Shown: positions 5,587 to 12,835 of the stretch, in pieces
How the letters are laid out: every line of letters begins with the position of its first letter
Position numbering within the stretch: position 1 is the stretch's first letter
DNA from: DATLXU01 sp035575515
GTDB lineage: Bacteria > Acidobacteriota > Blastocatellia > UBA7656
DNA: 15,842 nucleotides
Assembly (NCBI GenBank): GCA_035575515.1
Contig: DATLXU010000103.1
Span: 1 to 15,842 of the forward strand
Reading direction: 5' to 3'
Notes under the pieces: generated by a model
What the model was told of the DNA's origin: nothing
Seen by the model: only the letters and a program-made list of their open reading frames with translations
Database searches by the model: none
Made by a program: the position numbers and the translations under genes

Positions 5587-7395
5587 AGCGTGCTGCACCG
5601 AATAGCCGACCTGCTGGAATTCAAAGACGAGAATCCATTCAAGCTCCGTTCGTACCGGATGGCCGCTGAGACCATCGAAGAGATGCAGGACTCCGTCGCT
5701 GAGATTGCGGCGCGAGGCGGCGCGGCAGAGCTTCAAAAGATTCCCGGCATCGGCAAATCAATCAGCGCGCAGATTATCGAGATAATTCAAACCGGCACGT
5801 CCGCTTACTTCGAAGAGCTGAAAGAAGAGATTCCCGAATCGGTCCTCGAACTACGCCGCGTCTCAGGTATCGGGCTGAAAACTTCACAACTGCTTTATCG
5901 TGACTTCGGCGTGAAGAGTCTCGAGGAATTAAAAGCGTTCGCCGAAGGCGGCGGGCTTCAATCGGTTCCGGGTCTCGGTGAAAAAACTATCCAGCGGATC
6001 AACGCGTCGCTCGCTCGCATTGAATCCGAGCGCGGGTTGATGCGCCTGAACGACGCGTGGGAATTAGCTCGCTCAATTGTTGAACGCCTGCGGGGACAAG
6101 CCCAAGGGGCTTCCGGCGATGGAGAAGAGACAGAAAGGCCCCGCATTGAAATCGTCGGCCAGCTTCGGCGCGGGCGCGAGATGATTGACGCAATCGAAAT
6201 CCTAGCTTCGGGCAACGCGGATGAGTTAATCAAAGCCTTCACCTCGATGCCTGAGATCGCTGCCGTCAAATCCATCCGCGCTGACCGCGTCGAAGCCGAG
6301 ACGAAGAAGGGAACTGCCGTCGTCCTGCATCTGGCTCCCAGACCCGCAAACGGGCGGCGCGGTTTCGCGGCGGCGATGGTTCGCACGACGGGATCAGCCG
6401 AGCACCTGCGCGACCTCGAAGCGGAAGCTGAGCGTCACGGCTTGAGGTTCAAAGGATTCTCACTCGCCAAAGCAATACCTAAACCGAAAGGCCGAAAAGG
6501 AAAGGCCGCGCTCGCGGCGTCGAGCAATCAAATAGAGATCGCCAGCGAAGAAGATTTCTATGAGGCTTTGGATTTAGATTTCATCCCGCCCGAATTGCGC
6601 GAAGGCATGGGCGAGGTTGAAGCCGCGCGCGAAGGTCGTTTGCCGCGACTCATCTCGCTTGAAGACATTCGCGGCGACTTTCACATGCACACAACGTGGT
6701 CTGACGGGCAGAACACTATCCGCGAGATGATAGAAGCTGCGCGCCGCGTCGGCTACCAGTACATAGCAATCACCGACCACACACAATCAACTTCAATCGC
6801 CAACGGCAACACGCCCGAAGAGCTCCTCAAAGAGATCGAAGAGATAGAATCAGTCGCGCGCGACTATGCGGACATCCGAGTGCTCAAGGGCGCTGAAGTT
6901 GATATTCTCTCTGACGGCTCGCTCGATATGCCTTTCGACGTGTTGGATAAACTCGACTGGATTGTCATATCCGTGCACGCAGGATTTCATCAAACGCGAG
7001 AGCAGATAACCGAGCGCGTCGTGCGGGCGATGGCGACGGGCTATCCGAACGTCTTCGCACATCCGACCGGGAGAATTTTGGGTGAGCGCGCGGGCTACGA
7101 GATTGACCTTGAGCGGGTGATTGAAGCGGCGAAAAAATACGACGTGCGGATGGAATTGAACTCGAGTCCCTATCGGCTGGATTTGAACAGTTACTGGCTC
7201 GGCGTGGCAAAACAGATGGGGGTCGGCGTAGTCATCAGCACAGATTCGCACACGACGCGCGGCTTTCAGATGATGCAGTACGGAATAATGACCGCGCGGC
7301 GCGCGTGGCTTACGCGCGATGACGTGTTGAACACGCTGCCTGTTCAAAAACTGATTGCGGAAATAGAAAGAAAGAAAGCAGCGCGGCGCGGCTAG
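5527..7395 (+). CDS. polX: PolX-like protein: HhH repeats, degenerate polymerase core, intact PHP domain
   Basis: The 622 residues show the bacterial PolX order. An 8-kDa-like N-terminus (about 14-60) is followed by helix-hairpin-helix motifs at about 71-80 (KIPGIGKSIS), 111-120 (RVSGIGLKTS) and 146-156. The polymerase region spans about 165-315 and the PHP domain about 383-610. PHP metal ligands are present: HMH 386-388, D393, DH 417-418, E457, H484, H512 and D573/H575. The polymerase core is altered. Where active PolX has a GSxRR...GDxDxL signature, this one has GQLRR (211-215) and DAIEIL (221-226), and the third Asp strand reads VVLHLAP (265-271). TGSAEH (288-293) remains. Strand synthesis is therefore doubtful; 3'-5' exonuclease or phosphoesterase action of the PHP domain on repair intermediates remains plausible. 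There is no SD, and the 5' end lies in the 99-bp repeat. Confidence 0.85.
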   Translation: MSRSSRNYDGKLTVDNRDIASVLHRIADLLEFKDENPFKLRSYRMAAETIEEMQDSVAEIAARGGAAELQKIPGIGKSISAQIIEIIQTGTSAYFEELKEEIPESVLELRRVSGIGLKTSQLLYRDFGVKSLEELKAFAEGGGLQSVPGLGEKTIQRINASLARIESERGLMRLNDAWELARSIVERLRGQAQGASGDGEETERPRIEIVGQLRRGREMIDAIEILASGNADELIKAFTSMPEIAAVKSIRADRVEAETKKGTAVVLHLAPRPANGRRGFAAAMVRTTGSAEHLRDLEAEAERHGLRFKGFSLAKAIPKPKGRKGKAALAASSNQIEIASEEDFYEALDLDFIPPELREGMGEVEAAREGRLPRLISLEDIRGDFHMHTTWSDGQNTIREMIEAARRVGYQYIAITDHTQSTSIANGNTPEELLKEIEEIESVARDYADIRVLKGAEVDILSDGSLDMPFDVLDKLDWIVISVHAGFHQTREQITERVVRAMATGYPNVFAHPTGRILGERAGYEIDLERVIEAAKKYDVRMELNSSPYRLDLNSYWLGVAKQMGVGVVISTDSHTTRGFQMMQYGIMTARRAWLTRDDVLNTLPVQKLIAEIERKKAARRG

Positions 7396-7442
7396 TTTCT
7401 AACAGCGTGCCCTCTGCGGTTATTTTAATTCCCGCGCTCAAT

Positions 7443-7973
7443 CTATCGCTTGTTGATTGTGTCAAGCGCGAGGTGAAGCGCGTCCGAGAGTTTGCGCCGC
7501 GTTATTATCTCTTCCAGACGAATGCCCAGATGCACGAGCGTTTGAGCAACGCTTGCGCGAATGCCTGTCAGGATGCATTGCGCGCCGAGCACGCGAACGG
7601 CGCTCACTGTATTGCGAAGGTGTTGCGCCGCGTCGGTGTCAACCGTTGGCACTCCGGTTATATCAAGTATAACGACTTCGGCTCCGCTCGCCGTTTTCTG
7701 AAGCAGCGTGTCGGTCAGAGCTTCGGCGCGCTCAGCCGTCAGCGTTCCGACTATGGGAGCGAGCAGCACGCGGTCCCATATCGGAATTACCGGCGTCGAA
7801 ATCTCCGCGATCATTTCAGCGTTCAATCGCTCGGCTTCGTCGAGCCGCTCGCGCACAGCAGCAAGCTCGGCGAGCAGTCTTGCGTTCTCATTGGCCAGTC
7901 TCTCGCGCTCAAGTTGCAGTTGTCGCAGCTTTTCAGATACGTCCTGCGCCTGCTGAGTTCTCCCTTCAGACAT
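7443..7973 (-). CDS. RsbR-like STAS-domain protein with N-terminal coiled coil
   Basis: The product has 176 residues from ATG 7973. Residues about 8-58 form a heptad-rich coiled coil (Leu, Glu and Arg rich). About 60-170 is a STAS domain (STPVIPIWDRVLLAPIVG, then VVILDITGVPTVDTDAAQHL, and GIRASVAQTL). Thr113 and Thr145 align with the two phosphorylated threonines of B. subtilis RsbRA. Such proteins form stressosomes with RsbS and the kinase RsbT to control stress responses; neither partner is in the window. The open frame extends upstream to 8225, but that part is Arg-rich and not family-like, and MSEGRTQQ gives the natural length. It is convergent with polX (47 bp apart) and looks monocistronic, with its own promoter. 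Confidence 0.8.
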   Translation of the reverse strand: MSEGRTQQAQDVSEKLRQLQLERERLANENARLLAELAAVRERLDEAERLNAEMIAEISTPVIPIWDRVLLAPIVGTLTAERAEALTDTLLQKTASGAEVVILDITGVPTVDTDAAQHLRNTVSAVRVLGAQCILTGIRASVAQTLVHLGIRLEEIITRRKLSDALHLALDTINKR

Positions 7974-8035
7974 TCCCTTTTGCCACCCCGCGATCCGAGA
8001 ATCAGAACCGATTCGATGATTTAACAGATGGAAGC

Positions 8036-8063
8036 AGTATAGCAACCGCTTTGAGGAAGGCAA
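8036..8063 (-). promoter_or_regulatory. Promoter candidate for the STAS gene
   Basis: TATACT (8041-8036) with TTGCCT (8063-8058) at a 16-bp spacing on the reverse strand, about 60 bp upstream of ATG 7973. The region 7974-8188 otherwise shows no gene. Confidence 0.4.
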
Positions 8064-8188
8064 AGGGATTAGGGCGCGACGACGCGGAGAATGGGCGGCG
8101 CGGCGAAACCAGTCGCGCGGTTCCTCTCTTGCGCGATTGACCAGAAGCATTGTTTCCGCGTCACTGCGTCTGAATCGCCCGTCGCCTT

Positions 8189-8962
8189 CTACATCTTCGT
8201 GCCGGGCGGATAGCAGAAGCCGCACGCGCTAATTTGCCAGCCTTGCTGTGCGCGAATCAGTTCGAGATTGATGATGTAGTCTTCGGCCAGATGCTCGGCT
8301 GCGCGAGCAGGAAACAGGACTGGCCGGATGCGCCGCTCCGAAATCATCTCTTCGGCTTCTATCGCCGCGCCCTCGATGCGAATGATGCGGAAGTAGCCTT
8401 CAATAACTCCGGTTTCGCCCGGCTCTCCAATGTCATACTCGCTGTGGCCGCCCTCTTCAAAAGATGTCAGAAACTCAGGGAAGCTGAACGCGCCGCCGCG
8501 CTCGGCCAGCTCGTTCGATAAAACAGAGCATATCGTCAACGCTCGCGGCAGGCTTTCGCTCAATTCGGTCAGCACGGGCAGGCATTCAACTGTTAGGCCG
8601 GATGCGAACTGTTCATCAGTCCATTTGAAGAATTGAGCGAGCGAGTTTATTAAGACTTTTGGCTCAGGCACGGCTTTTGAAGATTTGATGTCGCGCGGCG
8701 CAAGACCGCCTGCGGGCGATGATGAATTGGCCGAGCCGGTTGGTTCACTAAACAGGTCCGAGCCTGCGCGCTCCAGGTACCATCGCGCCAAAAAATCGCG
8801 CAGCGCATCGGGTCTTATGTCGTTCAGAGTTGCGGCGCGAGGCAGGTATTCGCTGAGTAGCTCAAGCGAGTGCGCGATAGCACTTGATTGAGCAGCTTCT
8901 TCGCCGTCGGATTGTTGGCGATTGTGAAGGATAAAACTCGATATGGCGCGCTCAAGCGTCAT
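8189..8962 (-). CDS. Hypothetical protein, second gene of an operon with the H1-tailed protein
   Basis: The product has 257 residues and I do not recognise it. The N-terminal part (about 1-75) is helical and acidic, with the pattern LRDFLARWYLERAGSDLF. A Ser/Gly/Pro-rich linker covers about 76-98. A second helical block (about 100-170) contains VLINSLAQFFKWTDEQ. The C-terminal third (about 180-257) is probably beta-rich (GVIEGYFRIIRIEGAAIEAE, YIINLELIRAQQGWQI). No signal peptide or membrane segment is seen, so it is likely cytosolic. Its ATG overlaps the upstream gene's stop by 4 bp (8959-8962), so the two are co-translated and probably act together. The last 100 bases before the STAS promoter region hold no gene. 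Confidence 0.65.
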   Translation of the reverse strand: MTLERAISSFILHNRQQSDGEEAAQSSAIAHSLELLSEYLPRAATLNDIRPDALRDFLARWYLERAGSDLFSEPTGSANSSSPAGGLAPRDIKSSKAVPEPKVLINSLAQFFKWTDEQFASGLTVECLPVLTELSESLPRALTICSVLSNELAERGGAFSFPEFLTSFEEGGHSEYDIGEPGETGVIEGYFRIIRIEGAAIEAEEMISERRIRPVLFPARAAEHLAEDYIINLELIRAQQGWQISACGFCYPPGTKM

Positions 8963-10401
8963 CGCTTCTTTGCAGACGATTTCCTGCTGGCTCGCCGCTT
9001 ACTGCCCGCTTTCGCTTTAGCCGCAGGCTTGCTTTTGGTTGATGCAGCAGCCCTCGTTTTCCTGCCTGCCTTCAATGCAGGTGTTTTCTTTGCGGCGGAT
9101 TTTTTAGCGCCAGTCTTCTTGGCTGAAGATTTCTTTGTCGCAACGTTCTTAGCGGATGCCTTTGTCGCGGCAGACTGCTTTTTCGCTGCGGAGGTTTTAG
9201 CTTTGCCCGAAGTCGCGCTCTTCGGTTTTGCAGGCTTGTTCGGGCTGTTGTTGCCGTTGCCTTCAAACAGGTCCCAGAGCATTTCATCAGTTTCGAGGTC
9301 GACTCCTTCGACAGGCTCCTTATAGTGCAGCAGCACGGCGTAGAGGTGATCGAGCGAAAAATTTTTATCGTCAAGCGTTTTGCGCAAGACTTCTTCGACG
9401 CGCTGCGGGAATTGCTCAGCGATGCGTTCGAATGCGACTATCGGGATGTCGGGGTCTTTGATGTACTTCCAAACCAAGTCGCGCCAGTCGGGAACATCCT
9501 TGTCGGGATTGCTGCTCTCGAAGATGCTGCGAAATTTTGTGTAGTCCGGCAGCAGCACTATGCCATCGAAGTCATCACAAAGTATGGTGACTTCCACTGC
9601 GTCCGCCAGAGGCGCGGGCAGCGGCGGCATCTCAGGCACCTGAAGCTCGCGGCCAAACTCCTGCCGGAAAACTTCCGCAGCGGTCATTCCGGTTTCGGGG
9701 TCGCGTCGCTCGGTCAGCAGATAGTTCTGAAACTTTTGAAGCGTCGGCTTCAATTCGTTTGATGAAACGGTCATCTCGTCTCGTCCGAACAGGTCGCAGA
9801 AGGCGCGGCACTGCTCGCGCTGAGCCTGCTCGATTGCTTCAGGTGAATCCATCTCGTCGAACGCGCGGCGCATCTCAAGCCACATCTCTGCCGATTCCTG
9901 GTCGGGCATCACAAACTGAAGCCCTGAAAATATGTACTTGTCGCCGAGCGGCAGCAGCCGTGTGACGATGTATTGCCCGCGCTTAAAGGGAGAGCCATCG
10001 AGCGAAGCGATTGTCACAACGTCGAACGTATCATCGCTTTCCAGGTCTTTCAATCGAAGCGAGTTCTTCGCCAGAGATCGAATCTCGAACGCGCTGTTGA
10101 TCGAATCTTCCCAGTCGAGCAGCGTTTCCTGATCCTCTTCGCTGAGGTCTTCGCGTTCCGATAAAAAGTAATCAATCGCGCTCTGCCCGTAATCATCGAG
10201 CCATTCAAAAATGAACCAGTCGAGCACGCTTTCGGCTTCGTGTTCGTCCGACGGCGCGGCAAACTCAAGAAAGAGTTGTCGCTGTCGCTCATACTCTTCG
10301 CGCAGCGGGCCAGAGGTCGCGAATTCTGTGAGTTCCTGTTTTAGTTGCTCGGCGCGTTTGAGATCAATTAGTGCGTTAGGCGATTGGGAAGGCGATGACA
10401 T
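8959..10401 (-). CDS. Acidic hypothetical protein with histone-H1-like Lys/Ala-rich tail
   Basis: From ATG 10401 the product has 480 residues. This start has AGGAG (10412-10408) at ideal spacing; an in-frame ATG at 10425 lacks one. The first about 385 residues are acidic and helical with aromatic clusters (VLDWFIFEWLDDYGQSAIDY) and a beta segment (TFDVVTIASLDGSPFKRG, QYIVTRLLPLGDKYIF). I know no family for this part. The last about 90 residues are almost only Lys, Ala, Ser, Thr and Arg with repeats such as KKSSAKK, TGAKKSAAKK and SRKSSAKKR. Such tails occur in H1-like nucleoid proteins, AlgP/Hc1 types and some ribosome-associated proteins, and bind nucleic acid without sequence preference. 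A protein with a basic tail and a very acidic body is unusual. It is the first gene of the operon with 8189-8962. Confidence 0.75.
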   Translation of the reverse strand: MSSPSQSPNALIDLKRAEQLKQELTEFATSGPLREEYERQRQLFLEFAAPSDEHEAESVLDWFIFEWLDDYGQSAIDYFLSEREDLSEEDQETLLDWEDSINSAFEIRSLAKNSLRLKDLESDDTFDVVTIASLDGSPFKRGQYIVTRLLPLGDKYIFSGLQFVMPDQESAEMWLEMRRAFDEMDSPEAIEQAQREQCRAFCDLFGRDEMTVSSNELKPTLQKFQNYLLTERRDPETGMTAAEVFRQEFGRELQVPEMPPLPAPLADAVEVTILCDDFDGIVLLPDYTKFRSIFESSNPDKDVPDWRDLVWKYIKDPDIPIVAFERIAEQFPQRVEEVLRKTLDDKNFSLDHLYAVLLHYKEPVEGVDLETDEMLWDLFEGNGNNSPNKPAKPKSATSGKAKTSAAKKQSAATKASAKNVATKKSSAKKTGAKKSAAKKTPALKAGRKTRAAASTKSKPAAKAKAGSKRRASRKSSAKKR

Positions 10402-10453
10402 AAGATTCTCCTCATCACTGCTCAATTAACGAAGCGGCTCTATCAGATCAGAA

Positions 10454-10483
10454 ATTCTATTCCCCGATTTCAGAGAACGTCAA
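10454..10483 (-). promoter_or_regulatory. Sigma-70 promoter for the H1-tailed protein operon
   Basis: TTGACG (10483-10478), an 18-bp spacer and TAGAAT (10459-10454) on the reverse strand. The predicted start is near 10447, giving a leader of about 46 nt to ATG 10401. Both boxes are close to consensus. Confidence 0.7.
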
Positions 10484-10588
10484 CACGGCAGGGGGGAAAG
10501 GATGTAGGCATAAGTATGAAAAGAAGCATTGAATCTCTCAATTCAACGTTTGAGTCTCGCATCTTATTCAAGCCCTGAATATCAATTC

Positions 10589-10665
10589 TTGCATTTCAGA
10601 TTTGAGATTGCATATCTTTTTCATCCTTCATCACTCATACCTTCCGATCCCTGATCCCTATTATC
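10589..10665 (+). repeat. Degenerate heptamer tract
   Basis: Eleven consecutive 7-mers keep register, with neighbours alike in groups: TTGCATT, TCAGATT, TGAGATT, GCATATC; then TTTTTCA, TCCTTCA, TCACTCA; then CGATCCC, TGATCCC. The tract covers the intergenic region after the HEAT gene and extends over its last ten codons and stop (10635-10665). Short heptameric tandem repeats are known from cyanobacterial and some other genomes. Confidence 0.5.
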
Positions 10666-11447
10666 ATCTTTATCGCATCAATCGCGGCGCGACTCAGGTA
10701 AGGATCCGGGTCGCGCACGGCGCGCTCAAGCGCAGGAAGGGCTGACGGTTCGCCAATGAGCCCGAGCGCGATGGCTGATTGGCGTTTCACTTCGTGCTCT
10801 TTGTCTGAGGTGAGAAGCTTGATAAGAATGGGAACTGCTCGCGCGGCGGCGCGGGAGTTTACGCCGAGCGCGCAAGCGGCTTTCGCGCGAACAAATTCGG
10901 ATTTATCTCGAAGCGCGTTGGTCAACGGTTCTATCGCAGTCGCATCAGCGTACTGGCCGAGCGCGACCGCCGCCGCGCCGCGCACTTCGATGTCTTTGTC
11001 CCTGAGCGCGGCAATAAGCGCGGGCGTGGCCTGCGCGCTGCGGAAGTTTCCGAGCGCGTAAGCAATCGCCTTGCGCACAAACGGCCTTTTCTCCTGAGCC
11101 AGTCGCGCGCTTAAAACAGAAACGAGCGATGGATCGTTGATTGCGCCGAGTCCCGTTGCCGCGACGGCGCGCACTCGCTCCGACGGATCATTCAGCGCAG
11201 CGGTGAGCGCGGGCGCGACTGCCGGAGTTTTAAGCGTGGCGAGCGCAAGCGCGGCGTCGCGGCGCTCTTCTTCATCGGAGGATTTGAGTCTTTCAGTTAA
11301 TGCCGCGATTTCTGATGAAGCGTCTTGTGATGCTGAGGCTTGAGTTTGATGAAAGGCAATAGCTGAACAGCCCGACGCTTTAATTGCGAGCGTCAGAGCG
11401 ACTGCCGTTATGATGAGCGAGACTGTGACGAGCGATTTCCTGCGCAA
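10635..11447 (-). CDS. HEAT-repeat lipoprotein
   Basis: From TTG 11447 the product has 270 residues. That start has AGAAGG (11461-11456) 8 nt upstream and gives a classic signal sequence: LRRKSLV, a hydrophobic core, and a lipobox-like ASGC with Cys at about residue 27. The frame is open to ATG 11579, but using that start would place about 40 Pro/Ser-rich residues before the signal and overlap the upstream gene. Five to six HEAT/PBS-lyase repeats fill about 45-265 (for example AALALATLKTPAVAPALTAA, AAAVALGQYADATAIEPL, SAIALGLIGEPSALPALERA). HEAT solenoids bind proteins, so this is probably a membrane-tethered scaffold. It lies 25 bp after the 88-residue gene, in the same direction. Its last residues (GIRDRKV) are encoded by the heptamer tract, which may have replaced the original C-terminus. 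Confidence 0.8.
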   Translation of the reverse strand: MRRKSLVTVSLIITAVALTLAIKASGCSAIAFHQTQASASQDASSEIAALTERLKSSDEEERRDAALALATLKTPAVAPALTAALNDPSERVRAVAATGLGAINDPSLVSVLSARLAQEKRPFVRKAIAYALGNFRSAQATPALIAALRDKDIEVRGAAAVALGQYADATAIEPLTNALRDKSEFVRAKAACALGVNSRAAARAVPILIKLLTSDKEHEVKRQSAIALGLIGEPSALPALERAVRDPDPYLSRAAIDAIKMIIGIRDRKV

Positions 11448-11472
11448 CGATTCTACCTTCTCGCTGGCCAGA

Positions 11473-11739
11473 TCAATGCTTCGGCGTTGCAAACATTGCC
11501 GCCCGGTTGTCGGCCCTGCGCCTGACGCGGTCCCACTCGGTGACGACGCGGGCGCGTCGGTTTTCGAGCGCGTCGGCAAGCATGGTCATCAATTCGTCGT
11601 CGAACAGGTCTGGCTTGTCTGCCTGCTCGCGCAACGATTGCATGATGTTGATATAATCCATGACTTCTGCAATTTCAGCGTCACTGAGAGAATCAACTTT
11701 GCTTTTGAGCGCCTGCCGGTTTGTGATTAGGTCTCCCAT
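11473..11739 (-). CDS. Small acidic helical protein of unknown function
   Basis: The product has 88 residues from ATG 11739, which has a near-perfect SD (AGGAGGTG) 4 nt upstream; the frame extends to 11772 but without such a site. It is mostly helical: SKVDSLSDAEIAEVMDYINI, then FDDELMTMLADALENRRARV, and a basic end (EWDRVRRRADNRAAMF). The pattern of a Leu/Asp-rich helix followed by an Arg-rich helix is seen in many small bacterial regulatory or antitoxin-like proteins, but no family is assigned. It is followed after 25 bp by the HEAT lipoprotein, so they are likely one transcript. No partner toxin gene is adjacent. Confidence 0.7.
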   Translation of the reverse strand: MGDLITNRQALKSKVDSLSDAEIAEVMDYINIMQSLREQADKPDLFDDELMTMLADALENRRARVVTEWDRVRRRADNRAAMFATPKH

Positions 11740-11802
11740 CGCGCACCTCCTGGAGCCGCGGCGGGAGACCACACTCAGGTGGGAATCATCCCGCTGGAGG
11801 AT

Positions 11803-11848
11803 TATATGATGTTGTTCGTGAGACTCTGCTCACGATGATTCTCATATA
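11803..11848. promoter_or_regulatory. Bipartite inverted repeat upstream of the 88-residue gene
   Basis: Outer arms TATATGA (11803-11809)/TCATATA (11842-11848) and inner arms TCGTGAG (11816-11822)/CTCACGA (11829-11835) are each perfect, separated by a symmetrical 6 x 6 unpaired section and a 6-nt loop. A reverse-strand TATAAT (11806-11801) overlaps the outer arm. This suggests an operator over the leftward promoter, or an RNA hairpin in its leader. Confidence 0.5.
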
Positions 11849-11950
11849 GGTTTTATCGTACAACCTTCTTTGCATTATTATTACGCGCTCATAATAGCCC
11901 ATCGAATGAGTCAAATCAAGCATCAGTGGAGCTGTCAGCTATCAGTTTTC

Positions 11951-11980
11951 TTGACACTCCGCGCGACGGCTACCTAGAAT
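11951..11980 (+). promoter_or_regulatory. Sigma-70 promoter for the DUF6677-like gene
   Basis: Perfect TTGACA (11951-11956), 18-bp spacer and TAGAAT (11975-11980). The predicted start is near 11987, with a 26-nt leader to the TTG at 12013. Confidence 0.75.
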
Positions 11981-12012
11981 TGGATGAGTAAAGATAGCCG
12001 AAGGAGCTTGCA

Positions 12013-12492
12013 TTGCAATCGAGAGACGACCTGACCGACAACCTGACGCCTCGCTACCGAGACCGCCCCGCAATAATTGACGAGCCGACGCCCGTTCCAT
12101 CCTCGCGCAGAACCGCAGCATTGATTGCCGCGTGGCTCGTGCCCGGCGCGGGACATCTCGTGCTTGGTCGGATGGGGCGTGGGCTTCTGTTTTTAATTAC
12201 TATAGCGGGCGCGTTCATTCTCGGATTAGTTTTGCAGGGGCGGTTGTACTGGCCGACTGCGCCCGACTCTCCGGGATTTCTTCCCTTCGATTTGATTTCG
12301 ATGTTGTGGTTCTTCGCTCAGATCGGCGCGGGTCTCTGTTACATCATCGCTTACGCGCTCGGCATAGGGACTCATCCAAACCCGTCGGCGGGCACGTTCG
12401 AGTACGGCAACACGTTTATGTTTTTAGCGGGACTTTTAAATTATCTCGTCATACACGATGCTTATGACATCGCGGCGGGGAGGAAGCGCTGA
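12013..12492 (+). CDS. DUF6677/TM2-like integral membrane protein
   Basis: The product has 159 residues. The start is TTG 12013, with AAGGAG at 12001-12006 six nt upstream; no in-frame ATG gives the N-terminus. A polar cytosolic N-tail (about 1-32) is followed by hydrophobic segments at about 33-52 and 55-75 around WLVPGAGHLVLGRMGRGLLF, then about 92-118 and 132-150. The PGAGH...GR..RGLLF pattern is the hallmark of TM2/DUF6677-type small membrane proteins, common in Acidobacteriota and of unknown function. It has a strong promoter of its own, and the next gene starts on its stop codon (TGATG), so two small membrane proteins are made together. Confidence 0.8.
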   Translation: MQSRDDLTDNLTPRYRDRPAIIDEPTPVPSSRRTAALIAAWLVPGAGHLVLGRMGRGLLFLITIAGAFILGLVLQGRLYWPTAPDSPGFLPFDLISMLWFFAQIGAGLCYIIAYALGIGTHPNPSAGTFEYGNTFMFLAGLLNYLVIHDAYDIAAGRKR

Positions 12493-12665
12493 TGCACGTT
12501 CTGATGATGTCAATGTATTCTGCAATAGCAGCAGTCGTTCTTGCTACGATTGATCCGAAATCGGAAACGCCTCGCCAGCGCATTCGGCATGGCTTGAAGA
12601 TATTCGGCGCGTTCATGGGAATAGGACTATTGCTGTCATGGATTCTGTTTCCCATCCCATGGTGA
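12492..12665 (+). CDS. 57-residue membrane protein, translationally coupled
   Basis: ATG 12492 overlaps the previous stop (TGATG). It encodes 57 residues with two hydrophobic segments: about 4-20 (LMMSMYSAIAAVVLATI) and about 37-57 (IFGAFMGIGLLLSWILFPIP), joined by a short basic loop (PKSETPRQRIRHGLK). It is too short for common gene-finding cutoffs. Coupling, two plausible membrane helices and a positively charged loop argue that it is real, perhaps as a partner of the DUF6677-like protein. Function is unknown. Confidence 0.7.
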   Translation: MHVLMMSMYSAIAAVVLATIDPKSETPRQRIRHGLKIFGAFMGIGLLLSWILFPIPW

Positions 12666-12770
12666 GCTTGTCACAACTTTGCCTGGCGCTTTCTTGATTC
12701 AGTTTTGATCTTCATCTGTTGAGTTGATGGCTCGCCTGCGCAATATCATAGATTTGTTGCCATCAGAATG

Positions 12771-12801
12771 AGCCGACGCTTCATTCAGTGACGCATCGGC
12801 T
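12771..12801. terminator. Hairpin between convergent genes
   Basis: AGCCGA-c-GC pairs with GC-a-TCGGCT (12771-12801) around a 13-nt loop. It lies between the rightward 57-residue gene and the leftward 88-residue gene. It has no T-tract on either side, so a terminator role is only suggested by position. The rest of 12666-12835 shows nothing. Confidence 0.35.
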
Positions 12802-12835
12802 AAATCACTTCAACACTCCAAAGCATTTGCAGGTG

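Noticed and set aside
7974..8225. N-terminal extension of the STAS gene to an upstream start at 8225
   Set aside because: The extra 84 residues are Arg-rich without family resemblance, and a promoter candidate lies inside this stretch. ATG 7973 gives a normal coiled-coil STAS protein.
11448..11579. ATG 11579 as the start of the HEAT gene
   Set aside because: It would overlap the upstream gene by over 100 bp and bury the signal peptide. TTG 11447 has an SD and begins directly with the signal sequence.
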